Under the pieces are notes generated by a model that worked only from the letters and a program-made list of their open reading frames with translations, searched no databases and was not told where the DNA came from. Positions 8,721 to 17,263 of a stretch of DNA of 64,000 bases are shown piece by piece. Location: the NCBI RefSeq assembly GCF_950100655.1, contig NZ_CATNLY010000052.1:186001-250000 (forward strand), given 5' to 3'. A program made the position numbers and the translations under genes. The first letter of the stretch is position 1. Every line of letters begins with the position of its first letter. Source of the DNA: Pleomorphomonas sp. T1.2MG-36 (lineage in GTDB: Bacteria; Pseudomonadota; Alphaproteobacteria; Rhizobiales; Pleomorphomonadaceae).

Positions 8721-10736
8721 TCACGACCTGTAGGCCACCTCCACCATGGCGACGCCGGTCACCTCGGGCACGGTGAAGGAAACGCGTCCCTCGGCCTCCG
8801 TGAAGGGCAGCGCCGGGCCGTCGGGGACGAGGCGCACTGCTTCGACGGGGGCGTCGACCTTCAGCGACACGGCGATGTCGCGCAGCGTTACGAGGTCCTG
8901 GATCGGCTGGATGTTGCTGTCCCACAGGTAGCCGCGCAGGGCCGGCGTCGCGTGCATGAGATAGACGACGTCGCGGTTCTGCGCCGGCTGCCGGCGGACG
9001 GTGACCCGGCCGGCCCGCGGCAGGCCGGTGGCGATCATCCGCTCGCCGCCGAGGGCGCCAACCAGGGCGCGTTCGACCATTTCCAGAAGGCGCACGGCGC
9101 CGACCTCGGTGTAGACGCGGAACACCGGGTGGGCGAGGTAGGTGACGGCGCCCTTGCGGCTGCCGCCGTCGTAGCCGCTCGGGTCGGGGCGGCGCGGCAC
9201 GTTGATGTGGCCGGAGAAGTGCTTCGGCGTGCGGTCGAAATAGGGCTCGTAGACGCTGCCGAGCGACGCGCCGTCGGTGACGCGGATGCGCTCGGACGGG
9301 GCGTACATGAAGTTCGGTTCGTCGATGCCGTCGGGCCGCCATTCGGGCGTCGGCAGCAGGTAGTCGCCGCCGGCCATGGGCGAGGTGCCCTCCCAGGCGG
9401 CGCCGACGTCGAGCACGAAGCCCTTGGCGTCGATGCCGCTCTTGCCGGTGAGCAGCAGGCGGCCGCCGCCGGCAAGATATCGCTCAAGCCTCGCCTTGAG
9501 GGCGGGACCGACCGGCACGGCGTCGGGCAGGACGATCAGGCGGTAGGGCGCAAGATCGCTTTCGAGGTCGAGCACGTCGAAGGTGAGGCCGGCTTCGAGA
9601 AGGATGCGCGTCGCGCCGTCGTCGCTGGCGTGCTTGTGGGCCGGTGCCTCGATGCTGGAGGCGTCGAGCGTCGCCGCTTCCAGCGAGACGAGGCCGATCT
9701 CGGCGCGGTTGACGCTGCCGATGGCCCAGGCCTCGCGTTTTTCCACCCAGTCGTAGGCGGCGCCGACGATGGCCATGGTCGAGGGATCGACGAGGCCGGT
9801 CGGATGCAGGTGGTCGCCGATCGAACAGCGGGCGCCATGGGCCAGCATGGCCCCGCATTCGTAGACGAGCGCCTCCGGCCGCTTGTAGCCGCCGATCTCG
9901 CCCCAGGTGAAGTGGAACTTGCCGGTCATGCCGAGGAAGGGAATGCCGAGCGGATCGACATAGCGGGCGCTGACGGGGAAGTGGTCGTAACCCCAGCCGG
10001 CCGTCGGCAGCGATTCCAGTTCGAGGTGGCTGTAGTATTTGGCGATGTGCTCGCGGCTGCCGCGCCGGATGTGGCCGGAGTTGAAGAACAGCGGCATGCC
10101 GGGCGCGCGGGCACGTACGGTGTCCTTCACCTTGCGATAGAAGCCGTCGAGCGCCTCGGCGCCGAACACGGTGCGGTCCGCCTCGGACGTCCAGTCGAGG
10201 CCGTGCGCCTCCATCGCCGCCTTGGCGTAGGGCGAGATCGACGGCAGCTGGCTGCAGATGTCGATGAAGATGCCGTCGCCGTCGGGGTAGAGCTCCAGCA
10301 CCTCGTCGATCTGCGCGGCGAGATAGTCGAGATAGGGCGAGGCGAAGTCGAGGTAGGCCCAGCCGGTGGGGTCGTTGCGCGACTGCGGCAGGTGGCCGTC
10401 CGGCGTGACGATGCGCCAGTCTGCGTGGGTGAAGGCGGCGTGCTCGTCCCAGGCGGCCGAGAGATAGATCGGCGCGGCGATGCCCTCGCCGTGCAGCGCG
10501 TCGAGCTGGGCGCGCAACAGGTCGAAGCCGAGGCCGGGGTGCATCCGGCCCACCTTGGTCGGGTGGTAGGACAGGCCGTGATGGCACTTGGAGAAGATGG
10601 TGACCGAGTCGACGTGGGCCTCCTTGAAGGCGCGGGCGAAGGCGCGCGCGTCGAAGCGGGAGCCGATGCCCTCGATCAGGCCGGAGGTGTGGAAGTCGAG
10701 ATGGATCTGGCGAAAGCGCATGATGGCGGAGGTCAC
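8721..10736 (-). CDS. GHL6-type putative glycoside hydrolase with beta-galactosidase-trimerisation-like domain
   Basis: A 671-residue cytoplasmic enzyme with no signal peptide. The N-terminal TIM-barrel-like part begins RFRQIHLDFHTS and contains IFSKCHHGLSYHPTKVG and DGIFIDICSQLPS, features of the hypothetical glycosyl hydrolase family GHL6/alpha-L-fucosidase-like proteins. The middle (about residues 360-560) resembles the beta-galactosidase trimerisation/GATase-like domain (LIVLPDAVPVGPALKARLERYLAGGGRLLLTG would span it; see the VLPDAVPVG and GGGRLLLTGKSG motifs). It probably hydrolyses an oligosaccharide imported by the operon. GTG 10736 overlaps the ATPase stop by 4 bp; ATG 10721 is an alternative. 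Confidence 0.75.
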   Translation of the reverse strand: MTSAIMRFRQIHLDFHTSGLIEGIGSRFDARAFARAFKEAHVDSVTIFSKCHHGLSYHPTKVGRMHPGLGFDLLRAQLDALHGEGIAAPIYLSAAWDEHAAFTHADWRIVTPDGHLPQSRNDPTGWAYLDFASPYLDYLAAQIDEVLELYPDGDGIFIDICSQLPSISPYAKAAMEAHGLDWTSEADRTVFGAEALDGFYRKVKDTVRARAPGMPLFFNSGHIRRGSREHIAKYYSHLELESLPTAGWGYDHFPVSARYVDPLGIPFLGMTGKFHFTWGEIGGYKRPEALVYECGAMLAHGARCSIGDHLHPTGLVDPSTMAIVGAAYDWVEKREAWAIGSVNRAEIGLVSLEAATLDASSIEAPAHKHASDDGATRILLEAGLTFDVLDLESDLAPYRLIVLPDAVPVGPALKARLERYLAGGGRLLLTGKSGIDAKGFVLDVGAAWEGTSPMAGGDYLLPTPEWRPDGIDEPNFMYAPSERIRVTDGASLGSVYEPYFDRTPKHFSGHINVPRRPDPSGYDGGSRKGAVTYLAHPVFRVYTEVGAVRLLEMVERALVGALGGERMIATGLPRAGRVTVRRQPAQNRDVVYLMHATPALRGYLWDSNIQPIQDLVTLRDIAVSLKVDAPVEAVRLVPDGPALPFTEAEGRVSFTVPEVTGVAMVEVAYRS

Positions 10737-11872
10737 TTGTGATGGATGGGGGAGGCGTCGTGCAGCGTGGCGCCGTCGGCGGCGAAGACCACGAAGGCCG
10801 AGCGATCGGCCCTGAGCGCGATGTGCTGGCCGAGCCGCTTGTCGGACTGGCTCGGAACCAGCTGGGCGAAGTAGCCGTCGAGGGACTCGGAATCGGTGGT
10901 GCGGAGGGCGCGGGCGTCCGAATAGACCAGCGTCTCGCGGCCGAGCGCCTCGACCACGGTGACCTCGGCGTCGGCGAGGTGGACTTCGCCGTCGTCGCCG
11001 AGCGCTTCCGGCCGGATGCCCAGGGTGACCGCGTCGCCCGCGAGCGGCAGCGTCTCGCCGGGCGCGAATTCCAGGTCGAGCGGCGGCCGTCCCTCGCCGA
11101 GCGAGAAACCGACCGACCGGCCGGCCAGCCTGAGAACGCGGGCGGTGATGAAGTTCATGCGCGGCGAGCCGATGAAGCCGGCCACGAAGCGCGTCGCCGG
11201 CTTGTTGTAGAGGTCGAGCGGCGAGCCGATCTGCTCGATGTTGCCGCCGTTCATCACGATGATGCGGTCGGCCATGGTCATGGCCTCGGTCTGGTCGTGG
11301 GTGACGTAGAGCATGGTGGCGCCAAGCTCGCGGTGCAGGCGCGATAGCTCGATGCGCATCTGCGAGCGCAGCGCGGCGTCGAGGTTGGAAAGCGGCTCGT
11401 CGAACAGGAACACCTCCGGCGCGCGGGTGATGGCCCGGCCGATGGCGACGCGCTGCTTCTGGCCGCCCGACAGCGCCTTCGGATACTTGCCGAGGTGGTC
11501 GGTGATGCGCAGGATCTCGGCGGCGCGCGTCACGGCGGCCTCGATCTCGGCCTTCGGCCGGCGCGCCACCTTGAGGGCGAAGCCCATGTTCTGGGCCACC
11601 GTCATGTGCGGATAGAGCGCGTAGTTCTGGAACACCATGGCGACGCCGCGATCGGACGGTTCGGCGGCGGTGATGTCGTGGCCGGCGATGGAGACCGAGC
11701 CGGAGGAGATCTCCTCCAGGCCGGCGATGGAGCGCAGCAGCGTCGACTTGCCGCAGCCCGACGGGCCGACCATGACGACGAACTCGCCCTTCTCGGCGGC
11801 GAAGGACACTCCGGATAGGACCGTCAGGCTGCCATAGCGCTTGACGACGTCGCGGACTTCGAGATGGGGCAT
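10733..11872 (-). CDS. Sugar ABC transporter ATP-binding protein (MalK/UgpC family)
   Basis: The 379-residue ATPase of the second ABC importer. Walker A is GPSGCGKST (38-46), followed by Q-loop VFQNYALYPHMTV, signature LSGGQKQR, Walker B VFLFDEPLSNLD and YVTHDQTEAMTMADR. A C-terminal TOBE/OB region (about 240-370) is present. It begins 10 bp after the upstream permease and its stop overlaps the GTG of the glycosidase gene by 4 bp, so enzyme and transporter form one transcription unit. Confidence 0.95.
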   Translation of the reverse strand: MPHLEVRDVVKRYGSLTVLSGVSFAAEKGEFVVMVGPSGCGKSTLLRSIAGLEEISSGSVSIAGHDITAAEPSDRGVAMVFQNYALYPHMTVAQNMGFALKVARRPKAEIEAAVTRAAEILRITDHLGKYPKALSGGQKQRVAIGRAITRAPEVFLFDEPLSNLDAALRSQMRIELSRLHRELGATMLYVTHDQTEAMTMADRIIVMNGGNIEQIGSPLDLYNKPATRFVAGFIGSPRMNFITARVLRLAGRSVGFSLGEGRPPLDLEFAPGETLPLAGDAVTLGIRPEALGDDGEVHLADAEVTVVEALGRETLVYSDARALRTTDSESLDGYFAQLVPSQSDKRLGQHIALRADRSAFVVFAADGATLHDASPIHHK

Positions 11873-11882
11873 GGCGGTATCT

Positions 11883-12704
11883 CTATTTGCCGAGGCCGGC
11901 GAGGCTGCGCACGAAATGGCGCTGGGCCAGCAGGAAGATGACGATGAGGGGAAGGGTGGCGATGGCGAGGCCGGCCATCAGGGCGGGCCAGTCGGCGCTG
12001 TACTGGCCGGTCAGCCCGTAGATGCCGACGGGCAGCGTGCGCACGTCGGACTTCGTGAGCATCAGGAGGGCGAGGATGAACTCGTTCCAGTTGAACACGG
12101 CCTGGAAGATGGCGCCGCTGGCGATCGCCGGCCCGGAGAGCGGCAGCACGATGCGGAAGAACACCTCCAGCCGGCCGCAGCCGTCGAGCCGCGCCGCCTC
12201 TTCCAGCTCGCGCGGGAACTCCAGGAAGAAGGTGTAGAACAGCATCGTGGTGAAGGGGATGCCGTAGGCCGCGTAGGGCAGGGCGATGGCAAGGCGCGAG
12301 TTGAGGAGCCCGGCGCTGGAGACCAGCTGGTAGAGCGGCACCATGACGCTTTGCAGCGGCACGGCGAAGCCGGCGACGATGGCGACGTAGACCCAGCGCA
12401 TCACCGGCCGGTCGGAGCGAGCGAGGATGTAGGCGGCAAGGCTCGACGCGAAGATGATGATGAACACCGACAGCGCGGTGACCAGGATCGAGTTGATCAG
12501 GAAGCCGCTGATGCCGATGCCCCAGGCGCGCTCGAAGGCGGCGAAGCTGAACTGCTTGGGCAGGGCGAGCGGCCGGGTGAACAGCTCGGCCTGGCTCTTG
12601 AAGGCCGAGATGACCATCACGAAGACGGGCAGCAGCACGAACAGCGTCCACAGCGAGACGACGGAGTGCAGGCCGATGGCGACGGTGCGGGATCGAAGCG
12701 TCAT
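11883..12704 (-). CDS. Carbohydrate ABC transporter permease (MalG-type)
   Basis: A 273-residue inner-membrane permease with about six helices; the first is VVSLWTLFVLLPVFVMVISAF. The ATPase-contact loop reads EEAARLDGCGRLEVFFRIVLP, as in MalG-type subunits. It is the second permease of this operon and starts 13 bp after the first one. The oligosaccharide substrate is inferred only from the downstream glycosidase. Confidence 0.93.
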   Translation of the reverse strand: MTLRSRTVAIGLHSVVSLWTLFVLLPVFVMVISAFKSQAELFTRPLALPKQFSFAAFERAWGIGISGFLINSILVTALSVFIIIFASSLAAYILARSDRPVMRWVYVAIVAGFAVPLQSVMVPLYQLVSSAGLLNSRLAIALPYAAYGIPFTTMLFYTFFLEFPRELEEAARLDGCGRLEVFFRIVLPLSGPAIASGAIFQAVFNWNEFILALLMLTKSDVRTLPVGIYGLTGQYSADWPALMAGLAIATLPLIVIFLLAQRHFVRSLAGLGK

Positions 12705-12717
12705 GTTCCTTGGCTCC

Positions 12718-13641
12718 TTAACCGCGCCGCGACAGGCGGACCTGCAACCAGCCGAGCAGCACGGCGGTGACCAGCAGGACGACGGCCATGGCGTTGGCGT
12801 AGCCCATGTTTCCGAAGGAGAAGGCCTGGGTGTAGGTGTAGGTGCCCAGAACCTGGGTGGCGTTGGCCGGCCCGCCGCCGGTGGTGACGAACACGAGGTC
12901 GAACACCTTGAAGCCGCCGATGACGGTGATCAGCGTCGCCAGCACCAAGACGTTGCGGATGCCGGGAAGCGTGATGTACCAGAAGGCCTTGAGGCCGCGC
13001 GCGCCGTCGAGCGAGGCCGCCTCGTAGTGCTCCTTGGGGATGGCCTGCAGGCCGGCGAGGATCAGCATCATCTGGAAGCCGACGTTCTGCCAGGCGGCGA
13101 TGAGCAGCAGCATCCACAGCGAGATCGACGGATCGCCCAGCCAGCCGAGCTTCGGCGTCGGCAGGCCCAGCGCCTTGACCACGGCATTGAGCGGGCCGAC
13201 GTTGGGGTCGAGGATCAGCATCCAGACGAAGGCGACGGCGATCGAGGAGATCACCACCGGCATGAAGATGATGGTGCGATAGAAGACGCCGCCGCGCCGG
13301 ATGCCCCGGTCGAGGATGGCGGCGATGATGGCGCCGCCGCCGACCTGCGAGATCACCGATCCGACGACGATGAAGATGTTGTTGGAGATCGCCCGCCAGA
13401 ACAGCGGGTCGGTGACCGCCCGGCGGTAGTTGGCGCCGCCGACGTAGGTCCACGAGCTCGACGTCATGGAGAAGTCGAAGAACGAGCCGACCACGGCGAC
13501 GATGGCCGGGATCAGGATGAAGACGCCGACGAGGATGAGCGCCGGGGCCATCATGGCCGAAGCGGAGACGGTGCCGGCCTTCATCGCCGGCCGCCGGGCG
13601 CCCGGAGCGCCGGCGAGAGTGGATGTCGGTGGAAAGGGCAT
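12718..13641 (-). CDS. Carbohydrate ABC transporter permease (MalF-type)
   Basis: The first permease of the operon, 307 residues. Helix 1 (MMAPALILVGVFILIPAIVAVVG) follows a 30-residue cytoplasmic tail. The coupling loop YEAASLDGARGLKAFWYITLP and C-terminal TTGGGPANATQVLGTY mark a MalF/UgpA-type subunit. ATG 13641 is chosen because AGGTAGCAGC precedes it; ATG 13584 (MKAG) would shorten the tail without affecting helices. It lies 160 bp after the binding-protein gene, beyond two stem-loops. Confidence 0.92.
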   Translation of the reverse strand: MPFPPTSTLAGAPGARRPAMKAGTVSASAMMAPALILVGVFILIPAIVAVVGSFFDFSMTSSSWTYVGGANYRRAVTDPLFWRAISNNIFIVVGSVISQVGGGAIIAAILDRGIRRGGVFYRTIIFMPVVISSIAVAFVWMLILDPNVGPLNAVVKALGLPTPKLGWLGDPSISLWMLLLIAAWQNVGFQMMLILAGLQAIPKEHYEAASLDGARGLKAFWYITLPGIRNVLVLATLITVIGGFKVFDLVFVTTGGGPANATQVLGTYTYTQAFSFGNMGYANAMAVVLLVTAVLLGWLQVRLSRRG

Positions 13642-13702
13642 GCTGCTACCTGGCGGCCGTCCCGGTCGGGCGGCGGCGGAAGGGCGAGGATGAAAGGAGG
13701 CC

Positions 13703-13768
13703 GGGGCGACAATCGCATCGCGTCGCCCCGACCGAGGGGCGCCTGTCCGGGGGGGAGGAACAGGCGCC
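13703..13768 (-). other. Two consecutive stem-loops between binding-protein and permease genes
   Basis: Two inverted repeats lie in tandem: GGGGCGAC/GTCGCCCC (13703-13729) and GGCGCCTGT/ACAGGCGCC (13738-13768), both with perfect arms. Neither has a T-tract on the minus strand. Their place directly after the first gene fits an mRNA-stabilising or attenuating role that favours binding-protein production; this is inferred. Confidence 0.55.
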
Positions 13769-13801
13769 GTCACTCTTTGCGGGAGCAGGGCTCCCGGGAG
13801 C

Positions 13802-15094
13802 TTACTTCTTGGCCTGCGCGGCGAGAGCTGCCTCGCGCACCTTGCCGACGGCCGCTTCCGGCGTCAGCGTGCGGTTCAGCACCTCGACGGTGGCGTTCAT
13901 GTAGGCGTCGGCCACGGTGGACTCGAGCAGCGCATCGAGCACGTTGACGCCCTCCTTGACGGTGGCGACTTCGCTCGCGATGTCCTTGAAGCTCTGCGGC
14001 ACGCCCTCGGCCTTGTCGATGAGCTTGGTGTTGGACGGCAGGAACTGCACCTTCTCGGCGAACTTCAGGGCCTGCTCGTCGGAGACCAGGAAGCTCAGCC
14101 ATTCGACCGCTTCCTTGGGATGGGCGGTCTTGGCGGAGACCTGATAACCCTCGGGCACCAGGAAGTTGGCGTCGGGGTTGCCCTTGCCGCCTTCCATCAC
14201 CGGCAGACGGAAGAAGCCGTAGTCGGTGAAGCCGGCCTCATCGAGCGCCGAGGTGCACCAGCTGCCGCAATATTCCATCGGCGAGGCCCGGGTGATGAAC
14301 ATCGAGTCGGCGATGGCGTATTCGGTGGCGTTCGGCGCGTCCTCGAAGCAGCCGGCGTCCTGCAGGTCGACGAGCGCCTGGAAGGCCTTGGCATAGCCCG
14401 GATCGGTGTAGAGCTGGTCGGCCGGCCGCGACAGGTCGTAGTCGGCGGCGGTGGCCGCGACGCCCATGGCGCGCTCGTTGAGCATGGTCATCCAGTGGAT
14501 GGCCTTCCAGCGCGTCTTGTTGCCAAGCGGCATCGGCACGGTGTTGGGATCGATCTGGCGGATCGCCTTGCACAAGCCACCGAGTTCGCCCAGCGTCTTG
14601 GGGATTTCGAGCTTGTGCTCGGCGAAATAGGCCTTGTCGTAGAAGACGTATTTGGTGACCGCGTCGGTGGCGACGCCGTAGAGGCGGCCGTCGTAGCGGA
14701 AGGAATCCAGAAGGCCCTGCGGCAGCACCTTGGCAAAGCCGCCCGGCACGTTGCCGTAATCGGTGATGTCGAGCGCCAGCTTGTCCTTGACGAGCTGCGC
14801 GGCGCGGTCGCCGGCCCAGTTGAAGAACACGTCCGGCCCGTCGGAGCCGACCAGCGCCACCTTCAGCGCGGTCTTGTATGGGTCGCCCGGAAAGATCTGG
14901 TGTTCGATGCTGACGTTCGGATGGGTCGCCTTGAAGCTCTCGGCGGCCTCGGCGATGAGTTCCTTGTAGCCCTTGTTGTCGAGCGTCCACATCTTGATGA
15001 CGATGTCTTCGGCGCGCGCCGGGGCGACAAGAATTGCGGCGCCCAGAAGCGCGCTGGCAACAAGACGGACCTCTCCACTAAACCGGAATCGCAT
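13802..15094 (-). CDS. Sugar ABC transporter substrate-binding protein
   Basis: A 430-residue family 1 solute-binding protein, first gene of the second ABC operon. The signal peptide is MRFRFSGEVRLVASALLGAA followed by ILVAPARAED, with cleavage probably after ARA. IVIKMWTLDN starts the mature fold and PDVFFNWAGD is the typical ligand-lobe motif. It is transcribed away from the LacI gene from a promoter overlapped by a LacI-type operator. The downstream glycosidase suggests an oligosaccharide ligand, but nothing in the protein fixes which. Confidence 0.93.
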   Translation of the reverse strand: MRFRFSGEVRLVASALLGAAILVAPARAEDIVIKMWTLDNKGYKELIAEAAESFKATHPNVSIEHQIFPGDPYKTALKVALVGSDGPDVFFNWAGDRAAQLVKDKLALDITDYGNVPGGFAKVLPQGLLDSFRYDGRLYGVATDAVTKYVFYDKAYFAEHKLEIPKTLGELGGLCKAIRQIDPNTVPMPLGNKTRWKAIHWMTMLNERAMGVAATAADYDLSRPADQLYTDPGYAKAFQALVDLQDAGCFEDAPNATEYAIADSMFITRASPMEYCGSWCTSALDEAGFTDYGFFRLPVMEGGKGNPDANFLVPEGYQVSAKTAHPKEAVEWLSFLVSDEQALKFAEKVQFLPSNTKLIDKAEGVPQSFKDIASEVATVKEGVNVLDALLESTVADAYMNATVEVLNRTLTPEAAVGKVREAALAAQAKK

Positions 15095-15169
15095 GGTAAA
15101 CTCCCTAACCCTCTAGGATGAAACGGCGAACGAATTCCGTCTTGGTGCGGATGCTCATTCTGGCATTGA

Positions 15170-15187
15170 TATCGAACCGTTTCGATA
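15170..15187. promoter_or_regulatory. LacI-type operator O1 (at the transcription start)
   Basis: TATCGAACCGTTTCGATA is an 18-bp near-perfect palindrome with a central CpG, the usual form of LacI-family operators. It covers the predicted start point of the ABC operon. The same motif recurs at 15333-15350 before the LacI gene. Confidence 0.75.
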
Positions 15188-15189
15188 GG

Positions 15190-15218
15190 ATCGTATAGTC
15201 GGGTTTTTGGCTTGACAA
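15190..15218 (-). promoter_or_regulatory. Sigma-70 promoter of the LacI-controlled ABC operon
   Basis: On the minus strand TTGTCA (15218-15213) and TACGAT (15195-15190) are separated by 17 bp. Transcription would begin near 15183, inside the operator at 15170-15187, giving a leader of about 90 nt before the binding-protein ATG. Confidence 0.65.
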
Positions 15219-15332
15219 GTATCGAACTATCATCGAACAGCGACATGTGGATAGATCGAACCTGTCCCGCCGCCGGGGGTGCGCGGATTTCCATCCGCTC
15301 GTGCGCTCTTCGGCGCATGTCGTCGGGGTGGG

Positions 15333-15350
15333 TATGAAAACGGTTCGATA
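15333..15350. promoter_or_regulatory. LacI-type operator O2 (before the lacI-like gene)
   Basis: TATGAAAACGGTTCGATA matches the O1 palindrome in its right arm and centre. Centre-to-centre distance to O1 is 163 bp, suitable for looping and for autorepression, as the site lies 30 bp before the regulator's ATG. Further half-sites (ATCGAAC) occur at 15221-15238 and 15255-15261. Confidence 0.65.
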
Positions 15351-15379
15351 GGCCGGAACGGCCGGAAAAAGGCAAGGCG

Positions 15380-16393
15380 ATGGCAACGATCAGGGATGTG
15401 GCCCGTCATGCGGGCGTCTCCATTTCCACCGTGTCGCTGGCCCTCAACGGCACCGGGCCGGTGAGCGAGGAAACGCGGGCGCGCATCGACGCGGCGGTGG
15501 CCGCCGTGAGATACACGCCGAACCTGATGGCGCAGAATTTGAAGCGCGGGCAGTCCAAGCTGGTGGGCATGGTGCTGGGCGACGCCGCCAACCCGTTCTT
15601 CGGCCGGCTGTTCGGCACTATCGACAGGCACATCTCCGGCCACGAGCACATGCTGATCGTCGCCAACCTCGCCTCCGATCCCGACCGCGAGTTGCGCACG
15701 CTGACGCTGCTGAAGCGGCACCGGGTGGCGGGCATCATCATGACGCCGCTCAGGAACGATCCGGAGTTCGCCGCCTATCTCAACGAGATCGACGTTCCCG
15801 TGGTGCTGGTCGACCAGGACGTCGACGGCACGGCGCTCGACTTCGTCACCTCAGACCACCGGCGCGGCACGGAGATGCTGACCGAATATCTCGCGCGGCT
15901 CGGCCATCGCCGCATCGCCTATGTCGGCGGCCAGAGGCGCATGTGGGTGGCCGAACGTCGCCTGGAGGGCTTCCGCTCGGCCATGGCCGAGGCGGGCCTC
16001 GAGGTGGACCCGGAGTTAGAGATCGTGGCCGACTACAGCGCCGATCTCGCCTACGAGAACGTCATCCGCCTTATGTCGGCGCCCCGGCGGCCGACTGCCA
16101 TCCTGGCGGCCAACAACTACATGGCGATCGGCGCGTTGCAGGCCGTCACCGACCTCGGCTTCCGCTGCCCCGACGACGTGTCCATCGCCGGCATCGACGT
16201 GGTGGCCTGGAGCAGCATCGTCATGCCGCGCATCACCACGGTGGAGCAGCCGATCGAGGAACTGGCCCGCGTCGCCTCGCTGTGGATGATGGAGCACGTG
16301 CGCGGCGAGGCCGCGAGGACCGGCGAGCGGCGCTGCCACGTGGCCGAGCCCAAGCTGGTCATCGGCCATTCCTGCGCCCCGCCGCCGAAATAG
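15380..16393 (+). CDS. LacI-family transcriptional repressor
   Basis: A 337-residue regulator. The N-terminal HTH is textbook: TIRDVARHAGVSISTVSLAL, followed by the hinge region and a periplasmic-binding-protein-like effector domain (LVGMVLGDAANPFFG onward, with VTSDHRRGTEMLTEYLARLG). It is divergent from the second ABC operon, and two palindromes in the shared promoter region fit its binding. The inducer is probably a product of the imported oligosaccharide. The start at 15380 gives the standard LacI N-terminus. Confidence 0.95.
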   Translation: MATIRDVARHAGVSISTVSLALNGTGPVSEETRARIDAAVAAVRYTPNLMAQNLKRGQSKLVGMVLGDAANPFFGRLFGTIDRHISGHEHMLIVANLASDPDRELRTLTLLKRHRVAGIIMTPLRNDPEFAAYLNEIDVPVVLVDQDVDGTALDFVTSDHRRGTEMLTEYLARLGHRRIAYVGGQRRMWVAERRLEGFRSAMAEAGLEVDPELEIVADYSADLAYENVIRLMSAPRRPTAILAANNYMAIGALQAVTDLGFRCPDDVSIAGIDVVAWSSIVMPRITTVEQPIEELARVASLWMMEHVRGEAARTGERRCHVAEPKLVIGHSCAPPPK

Positions 16394-16398
16394 GCGGG

Positions 16399-16420
16399 GG
16401 CCGGGGAGCGTTCCCCGGCC
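16399..16420. terminator. Hairpin between convergent lacI-like and SDR genes
   Basis: GGCCGGGGA-GCGT-TCCCCGGCC is a perfect 9-bp stem right after the LacI stop codon and 12 bp before the SDR stop. T-tracts are weak on both sides (GTTTCG on plus), so it is a probable bidirectional terminator rather than a certain one. Confidence 0.55.
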
Positions 16421-16432
16421 GAGGCCGTTTCG

Positions 16433-17182
16433 TCAGAGGGCGAAGCCGCCGTCGATGGTCAGGCTGGCGCCGGTGACGTAGCCGGCTTCGTCGCGGGCGA
16501 TGTAGGAGACGAGGCCGGCGATCTCCTCCGGCTCGGCCATGCGCTTCAGCGGCACCATGCCCATCACCATGTCCATCCCCTCGTTGCCGAGGGCGCCGAT
16601 CATGTCGGTGCGGGTCGGGCCGGGCTGGACGTTGTTGATGGTGATGCCGCGCGGCGCGAGGTCGAGGGCGAGGCCCTTGACCATGCCGGCCACCGCCGCC
16701 TTCGTGGTCTGGTAGACGCTGGCGCCGGGGAAGCCGCTGCGCTGGGCGATGTTGCTGCCGATGGTGACGATGCGTCCGCCGTCCTTCATGTGCGGCAGCG
16801 CGGCCTGGATGGCCAGGAACACGCCGCGCACGTTGACGTCGAGCTGCAAGTCGAGGTCCTCGACCGGCACCGTGTCGACGAGCCCCATGCGGGCGACGCC
16901 GGCATTGACGACGACCACGTCCAGCCTTCCGAAGCGGTCGATGGTGGTGCCGACGGCGGCGATGAGATCGTCCTTTTGGGCGCTGTCGGCCTTGATGGCC
17001 AGCGCCTCGCCGCCGGCCGCCCGCACCTTGGCAGTGAGATCGTTGGCGGCGGTCTCGCTCGAAACGTAGGTGAAGGGCACGGTGTAGCCGTCGTCCGCCA
17101 GCCGCGACACGATGGCGGCGCCGATGCCGCGCGAACCGCCGAACACCAGCGCCACTTTCCTGTTGTCGTCACTCATCGTCAT
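16433..17182 (-). CDS. Short-chain dehydrogenase/reductase (SDR), NAD(P)-dependent
   Basis: A 249-residue classical SDR. The cofactor motif is FGGSRGIGAAIV near the N-terminus, NAGVARMG follows, and the catalytic Tyr-x-x-x-Lys is in SVYQTTKAAVAG. The C-terminal YVTGASLTIDGGFAL is typical of FabG-like enzymes. The substrate is unknown. ATG 17182 has CGGAGC upstream. A TetR-type operator lies 12 bp ahead, and the TetR gene carries the same motif, so it is the likely target of that repressor. Confidence 0.9.
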   Translation of the reverse strand: MTMSDDNRKVALVFGGSRGIGAAIVSRLADDGYTVPFTYVSSETAANDLTAKVRAAGGEALAIKADSAQKDDLIAAVGTTIDRFGRLDVVVVNAGVARMGLVDTVPVEDLDLQLDVNVRGVFLAIQAALPHMKDGGRIVTIGSNIAQRSGFPGASVYQTTKAAVAGMVKGLALDLAPRGITINNVQPGPTRTDMIGALGNEGMDMVMGMVPLKRMAEPEEIAGLVSYIARDEAGYVTGASLTIDGGFAL

Positions 17183-17193
17183 GCTCCGTTTTT

Positions 17194-17205
17194 GACTGAT
17201 CAGTC
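17194..17205. promoter_or_regulatory. TetR-type operator before the SDR gene
   Basis: GACTGATCAGTC is a perfect 12-bp palindrome 12 bp upstream of the SDR start. A near-identical copy precedes the neighbouring TetR gene. Confidence 0.7.
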
Positions 17206-17263
17206 CATAATTGGACAAGCGAAGGGCGCACTCCCGGCGTCGTCTTGTTATCTGCTTATCTGG

